A stretch of 61,269 nt of DNA, taken from Flavobacteriales bacterium (GTDB taxonomy: Bacteria > Bacteroidota > Bacteroidia > Flavobacteriales_D > Crocinitomicaceae). The translations under genes and the position numbers were made by a program. Below are positions 54,255 to 61,269 of this stretch, in pieces (within the stretch, counting starts at the first letter, position 1; each line of letters starts with the position of its first letter). The stretch spans positions 1-61,269 of the forward strand of contig CANHSL010000005.1 in the NCBI GenBank assembly GCA_947463385.1, written 5' to 3'. A model generated the notes under the pieces. It worked only from the letters and a program-made list of their open reading frames with translations. It had not been told where the DNA came from and ran no database searches.

Positions 54255-54288
54255 GGGTAATTCTGGGGGCTGCCCTGAGCAGCTTGCC

Positions 54289-54684
54289 TTCCCCCTTTGA
54301 AGGGGGAAAGAGGGGGATGACGACTCTGACGAGTATCAGACTTAGTCATAAGGGATAATCGGTTGATTCCTCCAATTAATAGTGTTTTTTATCGGCTTTC
54401 AATACCTATAATGGCTAGGCTAGCTAATCCGATTCCATCGGAATCGTACATGATTGTTTAAGTAATGCAGCAACCGAGCTACCCCAGCGGGGTCGAATAT
54501 TTTGTTGTATTGTGTTGCCTTGCTTTAGTTGTGATGCTATTCATCTACGAAGATGGCACCGTGGAGCGGGTCGTGGAGATGGAGGAGTGATATATATTGG
54601 GTTGGAATAAGTAAATCATCCCCCTTAATCCCCCTTCCAAGGGGGAAATAGTGTCTATTTTAAAGCAATTGTATTTTTCACAAC
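54289..54684. repeat. Tandem repeat unit 1 (396 bases)
   Basis: First of three near-identical direct repeats filling the otherwise gene-poor 1.3-kb gap. The unit opens with the hairpin TTCCCCCTTTGAAGGGGGAA, followed by CTCTGACGAGTATCAGAC, a CGATTCCATCGGAATCG hairpin, an ACCCCAGCGGGGTCG hairpin, the small frame at 54465-54590, and a CCCCCTTCCAAGGGGG hairpin near its end. Confidence 0.9.
54465..54590 (+). CDS. Possible 41-residue membrane peptide inside repeat unit 1
   Basis: An ATG frame of 41 codons ending in TGA. The peptide has a polar start, a hydrophobic stretch from Tyr12 to about Tyr28, and an acidic tail EDGTVERVVEMEE, the layout of a small one-helix membrane protein. Copy 3 (55261-55386) keeps the same frame from its third codon on, with mostly silent or hydrophobic-for-hydrophobic changes, but its second codon is TAG. 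Copy 2 (54862-54988) has a one-base insertion and an early stop. No ribosome-site evidence; it may be a decayed gene fragment or chance. Confidence 0.3.
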   Translation: MQQPSYPSGVEYFVVLCCLALVVMLFIYEDGTVERVVEMEE

Positions 54685-55083
54685 TTCCCCCTTGCGAAGG
54701 GGGAAAGAGGGGGATGACGACTCTGACGAGTATCAGACTCAGTCATAGGGTATAACCGGTTGATTCCTCAAATTAATGGTGTTATTGATCGACTTTCAAT
54801 TACTATAATGGCTAGGCTAGCTAATCCGATTCCATCGGAATCGTAAATGATTGTTTAAGTAATGCAGCAACCGAACGACCCCAGCGGGGTCGAATATTTT
54901 GTTGTTGATGTGTAAGCTACCTAAAGTCATGATGCTATTCATTTGCGAAGATGGCACCGTGGAGCGGGTAGTGGAGATGGAGGAGTGATATATATTGGGT
55001 TGGAATAAGTAAATCATCCCCCTTAATCCCCCTTCGCAAGGGGGAAATAGTGTCTATTTTAAAGCAAATGTATTTTTCACAAC
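54685..55083. repeat. Tandem repeat unit 2 (399 bases)
   Basis: Second direct repeat, same order of hairpins as unit 1, starting TTCCCCCTTGCGAAGGGGGAA. The small frame is broken here by a one-base insertion around 54903-54926, the most diverged part. Confidence 0.9.
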
Positions 55084-55386
55084 TTCCCCCTTGCGAATGG
55101 GGAAAGAGGGGGATGACGACTCTAACGAGTATCAGACTTAGTCATAAGGGATAACCGGTTGATTCCTCAAATTAATGGTGTTATTGATCGACTTTCAATA
55201 CCGATAATCGGTAGTTGTGTTAATCCGATTCCATTGGAATCGTACATAATTGTTTTAGTAATGTAGCAATCAAGCGACCCCAGCGGGGTCGAATATTTTG
55301 TTGTTTTGTGTTTCCTAGCTTTAGTTTTGATGCTATTCATTTACGAAGATGGCACCGTGGAACGGGTCGTGGAGATGGAGGAGTGA
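55084..55386. repeat. Tandem repeat unit 3 (partial, about 303 bases)
   Basis: Third direct repeat, ending at the TGA of the small frame; it lacks the last roughly 95 bases of the unit, including the closing CCCCC/GGGGG hairpin. Opens TTCCCCCTTGCGAATGGGGAA. Confidence 0.88.
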
Positions 55387-55401
55387 TATTATAGAATTAT
55401 A

Positions 55402-55478
55402 TCCCCTGGGTGCCGGTCCCTGAGTAGTCCGCTACAGCGGAGCGGATGTCGGACGTATCGAAGGGCGCAACCAGGGAT
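55402..55478. repeat. REP-like palindrome with inserted TCCGC-N4-GCGGA
   Basis: Shares GGGTGCCGGTCCCTGAG with the hairpin at 53740 and ends TCGAAGGGCGCAACCAGGGA. Between the two halves lies an extra segment containing the palindrome TCCGCTACAGCGGA (55428-55441), the same type as in the tRNA fragments near 34.1 kb. Confidence 0.75.
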
Positions 55479-55612
55479 GACAACGGTAAAATTATTCCCT
55501 AACACATGAATGGATTAGCTTTTTATTGATATTTTGGCTTCTGAGGGTTTAAGAAAGAAATTTTTTCTGTTAATCCATAAATTAGGACGTCGAAAAGCTA
55601 CCTTTTTTTGTG

Positions 55613-55620
55613 TACCTTCG
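55613..55620 (+). promoter_or_regulatory. Possible -7 promoter element of giant repeat protein (TACCTTCG)
   Basis: One mismatch to TAnnTTTG, seven bases before the ATG at 55628. It favours 55628 or 55634 over the in-frame ATG at 55622. Confidence 0.35.
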
Positions 55621-55627
55621 TATGCAC

Positions 55628-58600
55628 ATGCGAATGAGGTTTTTAAGAACTATTTTTCTTGGTTTTACATTGCTTGCAGCGCTGCACGGGTTTTCTCAAT
55701 CGGCGACGTTTACGACCATTCCTGCCGCTGTAAATGGTACTATCAATGTGTGTGCGGGATCAACTATTTTATTTACCTCTACTGTCAACCCTGCAACCTT
55801 GGTAGCTCCTGCAGTTTATTCGTGGAATTTTGGTAACACCCAAACATCAAACTTGCCAGGCCCTATTGGAATCACATATCCAACGCCAGGAACGTATACC
55901 GTCACCTACAATATAACCCATGCGAACGGTGCTCTTACCCAAACCACAGTAACCGTAAATGTTTCTGCTGCACCGGCCAATCCACCCACCTTCGCATCTG
56001 CAGTAGGGCCTAATTGTCAACAAACATATACAGTAGGTGGAATACCTATGATTCAAACGACTGGAAATAATTGCAATTGCACACCATTTAATGGCCCAAT
56101 GATCGGCTTGAATAATGCGAACCAGCAACCTGCAGGAAGTACGGCGACCATTCATTGGGGGGCAAACGGTTTGGGTGGTACGACAACAACGTTTCCCATC
56201 GGAGCGTCGAATCTGCTGAATAACCCCTTTATCAATTTTCCTGGACAGCAAAATCCAGGTCCAGCAACACATTACAATTCACCAGGTTCCTACAATTTAA
56301 TGTATTTAGTGAATTATCCGAACGGTTGTACTTATTCAACCTATGTTATCATGAGTTATGGTGCGGCGGCAATTTCCTTGGGTACCTTATCTGCACAAAC
56401 GCAGTGTAATCCGTTGATTTACAACTTAACCTTTGCGAATCAGACCCCCGGAAATACCTATGTAATTAATTGGGGGGATGGAACGCCAAATACCACGTTT
56501 ACGTATCCGAATCTGCCACTATTGCCTAACGGTGTGCCCCATCAGTATGCTCCAAGTTCTTGTGCCAACGGGGTTCCTCAGCCCTACACCATAACGATTA
56601 CAGCTACCAATCCATGTCAAGGAAGCACCACGACAAGTACCATAGGACCTTTTTTCGTAAACCAATTACCGACTGCTGCTTTTACTAGCAATCCTGGGAA
56701 TTCCATTTGCCAAAATCAATCCATTACCTTCACGAATACTTCCACGGGTGGGCTTTCCATTGCCAATGGAACGTGCAATACTCAATACAATTTTAATTGG
56801 TCTGTTGATTATTGGAATGGTTTAAGCGGTAATGGTTATCAAGTTACTTCAGGAGCCATGGGGGATCCCTTCAACAGCCCCGTCATCAATGGAAGCAATC
56901 AAATCACCGTTCAATTTACCCAACCAGGTACCTATGCCGTTTCCATCGATGCGACGAACAGTGCCTGTGGTAACGACAACGAAACCCAAACGATTACCGT
57001 TAATCCCATTCCGATTGTTCCAAATCAAACTGCAACCATCTGTAGTGGGCAAACCTTTGTAATTGTCCCTCAAAATAACCCGCCGAATACGATCGTTCCT
57101 CCGGGTACTACGTATTCTTGGGTGGCTACGCCTAACGCCAATGTTGCTGGTGAAGTCAATGGAAATAACGATACTATTTCTGGGACACTTGTAAACTTGA
57201 CCAATGTTAATCAAACCGTTACCTATACGGTTACACCTACCGTAAATGGATGCCAGGGAGCACCTTTCACGCTTACAGTGACAGTTATTCCTGCGATCGT
57301 GGTACCGAATTTTACCCAAACAATATGTAACGGAGGAACGTTTACCATCAATCCAGCCAATGCACCACCCACTACGATTATCCCTGCCGGTTCTACTTTT
57401 GCATGGACGGTAGTGGACAATCCTAACGTTACAGGTGAATCCAATGGAACGGGTTTACCCTTGTCTCAGACCTTATCGACTAACGTTGCCTCACCCGCAC
57501 AAAGCGTTGTTTACACCGTTGTCGCTACCTCACCCGGAGGAGGTTGCCCCAATACGACATTTACCGTAACCGTTACCCTTAATTTAGTTACGCCTCCCGC
57601 AATAGCCAACGATACCACCATTTGTTCCGGTGGAGATCCGGCCGCTTTTGTGAACACCACTGCTGCTACTGCATCTGGAACGCTTACCTATCAGTGGCAA
57701 TCGGCGACTGCTGCCATTGGACCATTTACCAATATTGCAGGTGCTACATCGGCTACCTATAATCCTCCAGCGGGATTAACGGTCACTACATATTATCGGG
57801 TTATTGTAACGAGTACACTCAATGGGGTTGCTTGTACTGCCACGAGTAATACCCGCATCGTTACAGTTAATAACGTTTCTGCGGGTGTTCTAGCAACTTC
57901 CCAAACCATTTGTTCGGGTGGAGATCCAAGTGCATTCACGGTTACGACCGCGGCCAGTGGTTCAGGATCCTTGAATTATCAATGGCAATCGGCTACAGCT
58001 ATTGGAGGCCCTTGGACCAACATGGTAGGAGAAACCAATCCAACCTATGATCCTCCGGCAGGACAAACTGTTACTACGTATTTTCGATTGGTGGTTACCA
58101 GTACCCTAAACGGTATTCAATGTACCGCTACTTCTGCGGTATTGACGGTAACCGTTAATAATATTGCAGCAAGCGTTGTGGCTGGAAATCAGACCGTTTG
58201 TTCTGGAGGTAATCCTGCTGCATTTACGGTAACTACCGCTGCGACAGGAACAGGAACCTTAAGTTATCAATGGCAATCTTCCGCGTCGGCACTTGGACCA
58301 TGGACAAACATAGGTGGCGCAACATCTGCAACGTATGATCCTCCAGCAGGTTTAGCAACAAGCACCTATTACCAAGTGGTTATTTCAAGTGCGTTGAACG
58401 GCGTTACTTGTACTGCTATTTCCAATACTTTAACGGTCAATGTAAATTTAGTGACCGCCCAAACCATTGCGGCTGGACAGACCATTTGTTCTGGTGGGGA
58501 TGCATTGGCCTTTACCGTAACAATAGCTTCAACAGGTACAGGAAATTTGAGCTATCAATGGCAATCGGCTTCCCTTGCCGCAGGACCTTTTTCCAACATT

Positions 58601-61269
58601 GCTGGTGCAACATCGAGTACCTACGATCATCCCGCAGGACAAGTTGCATCGATGTATTTTCAGGTAGTAACGAGTAGTGTACTGAACGGAGTAACTTGTA
58701 CTTCAACCTCGAATACATTAGCGGTATTAGTTAATTCGGTGAGTGCCGGGACTTTAGGGACGAGTCAAACGATATGTTCAGGAGGTAATCCTAATGCATT
58801 TGTTGCAACGTTAGTTCCTAGCGGTTCCGGAAGCTTAACCTATCAATGGCAATCTTCTACGGTAGGGCCAAATTCAGGATTCGCACCCATTCCTGGAGCT
58901 ACAACCGTGAGTTACGATCCCCCCGCAGGAATTTCAACTACCACCTATTATCAGCTCGTTGTCACGAGTACCTTAAACGGGGTACCATGTACTGCAACCT
59001 CGGCCACTTTGAGTGTAACGGTTAACAGCCTTAGCGCTCCTATGGTGGGTAGCAATGAAACCATTTGCTCTGGTGGAAATCCAGTGGCATTTACGAACCC
59101 AACACCTGCGATAGGTGCCGGAAATGTCACGTATCAGTGGCAATCATCGACCACCAATGTGGGGGCTGGTTATTCCAATATAGCGGGGGCAACCTCTGCT
59201 GCGTATGATCCTCCCGCTGGGTTGAATGTTACTACGTATTACCAAGTCATTACTACAAGTACCCTAAATGGCGTTGCATGTAACGTGACCTCAAATCCCA
59301 TTACTGTTTCTGTTAATACAGTGTCTGCTGGTACCTTGGCTCAATCTCAAACCATTTGTTCAGGGGGAAATCCTGCAGCTTTTACTGCAACCACTCCTCC
59401 TTCTGGTGCGGGCTCGCTCAGTTACCAATGGCAGTCGTCGACTACAGGTCCCAATGCTGGATATACGAATATTCCGGGTGAAACGAATGCAACATATGAC
59501 CCTCCTGCAGGGCTTTCAATTACGACATACTATCAATTAGTCGTAACAAGTTTGTTGAATGGTGTAATTTGCACGGCAACCAGCAATGCCTTAACCGTCA
59601 CTGTAAATTCGCTTACACCCAGTGTTATAGCAAGCAACGAAACCATCTGTCCGGGTGGAAATCCAATAGCATTTACCAATTCCACAGCGGCTAGTGGCAA
59701 TGGAGCGCTTACCTATCAGTGGCAGTCTTCTACTACAAGTCCTGCTTCAGGATTTAGTAACATCAATTTAGCAACTTCCGCCACCTATGATCCCCCGGCT
59801 GGGTTGAATATTACCACATTCTATCAAGTGCTTATTACAAATACACTGAATGGCTTAGCTTGTCAAGCCACGTCCAATGTTGTGACGGTAACTGTTAACA
59901 CGATAACTTCTCAGGTTATTGCGGCCAATCAAACGATTTGTCCAAACGGTGATCCTGTGCCGTTCACTGTGACCACACCTTCCTCGTTTGGCGGGACTGC
60001 TTCGTATCAATGGTTTGTTTCAACCAGTTCACCAAATACTGGATTTTCACCTATCAATGGAGAAACTACCTCAGCCTATGATGTCCCTCCCGGACTCGCT
60101 ATTACAAGTTACTACCAAGTCATATCAACAAGTACATTGAATGGCATTACTTGTTCCGCCACATCTAATACACTTACAGTTACGGTTTCAACTGCACCTG
60201 TAGTACAAAACGTGAATCAAACCATCTGTAGTGGAACGGCTTTTACAGTAAGTCCTATCAATGGTGGAGGAAACTCGATTCCTGCAGGTACAAGCTATAC
60301 ATGGACAGTGAACAATAATCCAAATGTTACAGGTCAAAGTGCGCAAAATTCTGGTCAGAATTCAATTTCACAAACACTTACGAACAACACGAATACGGCT
60401 CAAACAATCATTTATACGGTAATCCCTACCGCAGGGGTATGTTCAGGAAATTCTTTTAGTGTGAACGTTCTGATAAACCCAACACCCGTTTTAACACTTT
60501 CCGCTAACCAAACGATTTGTGGTGGGCAAACAACCATAGCCTCTGCCTATGCCAATTCTGTGGCTGGAGGGATTTTCACTTATGCGTTGCAGAATGTTGC
60601 CTCGGTTCCAGCAACAGTTACAGGATTCCCCACCAATGGCAACGGTCAAATACCCGCCGCCACGATTAATAATTCAGGTACAACACCTTACACGCTTAAT
60701 TATACGGTAACGCCTACAGCAAATGGGTGTAATGGGGCCGTGGGAACGTATTCGATTACCATCAATCCTGCGCCCGTAACCACGTTTTCCATCGCGAATC
60801 AAGCCATTTGCAGTGGAACGAATTCTGCCCCGGTAACTTTTTCTTCTACTACACCGAACGTAACCTATGCTTGGCAAGCAACGGTGCCAAATGGGATTTC
60901 CAACCTCACCCCAACAATTGGAAGCGGCAACTTACCATCCTTTACCAATGTTACCAATGCCAACAACGCGGTTCAAACCGTACAGTTTTCGGTTATAGCC
61001 TCTACGGCAGGAACTGTTTGTGCGGGTCCTCCAGCTACGTATTCCATTGCAGTCATTCCGATTCCTACGGTAAACGCCTTTTCGAATGCCACCTATTGCA
61101 ATGGGGTAGCCATCCCCGCACTTCCCTTATCTTCGAATGTGCCCGCTGCGACTTATGCGTGGAGCATGAGCACGAATGTTGGCCTCACACCAACTTCTGG
61201 ATCGGGAACACCCATCCCAGGATTTAATGCTTCGATCGCGGGAACCGTTCCAATTACCTCTACAGTAAC
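55628..61269 (+). CDS. Giant repetitive secreted adhesin-like protein, 3' end outside window
   Basis: An open frame of about 1,880 codons that runs off the right edge. Signal peptide MRMRFLRTIFLGFTLLAALH to about FSQS, then PKD-like domains (YVINWGDGTPNTTF, ITVQFTQPGTYAVSI), two Ig/PKD-like units, and from about 57580 to 60180 nine repeats of about 96 residues with the consensus QTICSGGNPAAFT, SYQWQSS, YDPPAGL, TTYYQVV and TSTLNGV. More PKD-like units of the CSGT type follow. The protein should end in a gliding-motility-associated or T9SS C-terminal domain beyond the window. ATGs at 55622, 55628 and 55634 are all in frame. The frame has no break across the repeats. Likely role: surface adhesin or gliding-associated matrix protein. 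Confidence 0.88.
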   Translation, partial: MRMRFLRTIFLGFTLLAALHGFSQSATFTTIPAAVNGTINVCAGSTILFTSTVNPATLVAPAVYSWNFGNTQTSNLPGPIGITYPTPGTYTVTYNITHANGALTQTTVTVNVSAAPANPPTFASAVGPNCQQTYTVGGIPMIQTTGNNCNCTPFNGPMIGLNNANQQPAGSTATIHWGANGLGGTTTTFPIGASNLLNNPFINFPGQQNPGPATHYNSPGSYNLMYLVNYPNGCTYSTYVIMSYGAAAISLGTLSAQTQCNPLIYNLTFANQTPGNTYVINWGDGTPNTTFTYPNLPLLPNGVPHQYAPSSCANGVPQPYTITITATNPCQGSTTTSTIGPFFVNQLPTAAFTSNPGNSICQNQSITFTNTSTGGLSIANGTCNTQYNFNWSVDYWNGLSGNGYQVTSGAMGDPFNSPVINGSNQITVQFTQPGTYAVSIDATNSACGNDNETQTITVNPIPIVPNQTATICSGQTFVIVPQNNPPNTIVPPGTTYSWVATPNANVAGEVNGNNDTISGTLVNLTNVNQTVTYTVTPTVNGCQGAPFTLTVTVIPAIVVPNFTQTICNGGTFTINPANAPPTTIIPAGSTFAWTVVDNPNVTGESNGTGLPLSQTLSTNVASPAQSVVYTVVATSPGGGCPNTTFTVTVTLNLVTPPAIANDTTICSGGDPAAFVNTTAATASGTLTYQWQSATAAIGPFTNIAGATSATYNPPAGLTVTTYYRVIVTSTLNGVACTATSNTRIVTVNNVSAGVLATSQTICSGGDPSAFTVTTAASGSGSLNYQWQSATAIGGPWTNMVGETNPTYDPPAGQTVTTYFRLVVTSTLNGIQCTATSAVLTVTVNNIAASVVAGNQTVCSGGNPAAFTVTTAATGTGTLSYQWQSSASALGPWTNIGGATSATYDPPAGLATSTYYQVVISSALNGVTCTAISNTLTVNVNLVTAQTIAAGQTICSGGDALAFTVTIASTGTGNLSYQWQSASLAAGPFSNIAGATSSTYDHPAGQVASMYFQVVTSSVLNGVTCTSTSNTLAVLVNSVSAGTLGTSQTICSGGNPNAFVATLVPSGSGSLTYQWQSSTVGPNSGFAPIPGATTVSYDPPAGISTTTYYQLVVTSTLNGVPCTATSATLSVTVNSLSAPMVGSNETICSGGNPVAFTNPTPAIGAGNVTYQWQSSTTNVGAGYSNIAGATSAAYDPPAGLNVTTYYQVITTSTLNGVACNVTSNPITVSVNTVSAGTLAQSQTICSGGNPAAFTATTPPSGAGSLSYQWQSSTTGPNAGYTNIPGETNATYDPPAGLSITTYYQLVVTSLLNGVICTATSNALTVTVNSLTPSVIASNETICPGGNPIAFTNSTAASGNGALTYQWQSSTTSPASGFSNINLATSATYDPPAGLNITTFYQVLITNTLNGLACQATSNVVTVTVNTITSQVIAANQTICPNGDPVPFTVTTPSSFGGTASYQWFVSTSSPNTGFSPINGETTSAYDVPPGLAITSYYQVISTSTLNGITCSATSNTLTVTVSTAPVVQNVNQTICSGTAFTVSPINGGGNSIPAGTSYTWTVNNNPNVTGQSAQNSGQNSISQTLTNNTNTAQTIIYTVIPTAGVCSGNSFSVNVLINPTPVLTLSANQTICGGQTTIASAYANSVAGGIFTYALQNVASVPATVTGFPTNGNGQIPAATINNSGTTPYTLNYTVTPTANGCNGAVGTYSITINPAPVTTFSIANQAICSGTNSAPVTFSSTTPNVTYAWQATVPNGISNLTPTIGSGNLPSFTNVTNANNAVQTVQFSVIASTAGTVCAGPPATYSIAVIPIPTVNAFSNATYCNGVAIPALPLSSNVPAATYAWSMSTNVGLTPTSGSGTPIPGFNASIAGTVPITSTV

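Noticed and set aside
54817-55017. Minus-strand open frame of 66 codons in repeat unit 2
   Set aside because: It crosses several hairpins, has no recognisable protein features, and I did not see it kept in the other repeat units.
55847-57444. Minus-strand open frames inside the giant repeat protein gene
   Set aside because: They are antisense shadows of Thr/Asn-rich repeats and show no family resemblance.
55628-61269. Suspected frameshift in the giant repeat protein
   Set aside because: Reading frame was checked at several points (about 56282, 57542, 58481, 59042, 60482, 61142) and all agree; the frame is open to the window edge.

Overview
The window comes from a Bacteroidota genome, most likely from the Flavobacteriales. 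The signs are type IX secretion (T9SS) genes (a PorP/SprF-like protein, porU, porV), secreted proteins with T9SS C-terminal signals, a bat/moxR operon, a DUF4249 lipoprotein, a short primary sigma factor without region 1.1, AT-rich DNA, and promoter -7 elements of the Bacteroidota form TAnnTTTG. I cannot assign a genus. Most of the window is dense, ordinary chromosome; the two accessory-looking stretches are about 29.6-34.2 kb and 53.7-61.3 kb.

Layout. 0-9 kb: end of a porP/sprF-like gene, the T9SS pair porU-porV, ispF, pyrR-pyrB, a STAS protein and ribonuclease Z. 9-16.4 kb (minus strand): a seven-gene operon moxR-DUF58-membrane protein-batA-batB-batC-batD. 16.4-30.3 kb: a zinc-ribbon protein, plsC-gatC, trpS, rpoD, the operon FKBP lipoprotein-DUF4249-priA, an M14 peptidase, ftsK and a GLPGLI/LolA-like secreted protein. 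30.3-33.6 kb (minus strand): a six-gene envelope operon with two L,D-transpeptidase-like proteins, an M15/M74-like peptidase and three unrecognised membrane proteins, several carrying Cys/His clusters. 33.7-34.2 kb: tRNA-Ala(GGC) surrounded by partial copies of its own ends, extra terminators and short palindromes. 34.2-46.4 kb: arginase-argS, a large M4 metallopeptidase exported by T9SS, topB, dsbD with a separate DsbD-alpha protein, and tsaD. 46.4-54.3 kb: tamB-accC, sucC and a DUF1569/DinB-like protein. 54.3-55.4 kb: three tandem repeats of about 0.4 kb, with a possible 41-residue membrane peptide frame. 55.6 kb to the end: the first 1,880 codons of a giant repetitive secreted adhesin-like protein that runs off the window.

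How the parts fit. PorU, PorV and PorP/SprF belong to the T9SS, which should export the M4 peptidase and the giant repeat protein. TamB, the DsbD proteins and the lipoproteins serve envelope assembly. Gene packing is tight: three convergent pairs share a 4-base TTAA stop overlap, and many neighbours overlap by 4-10 bases. Several genes have a TAnnTTTG-type element only 3-7 bases before the start codon, which implies leaderless or nearly leaderless mRNAs. This also settles the start codons of pyrR, plsC and the first gene of the envelope operon.
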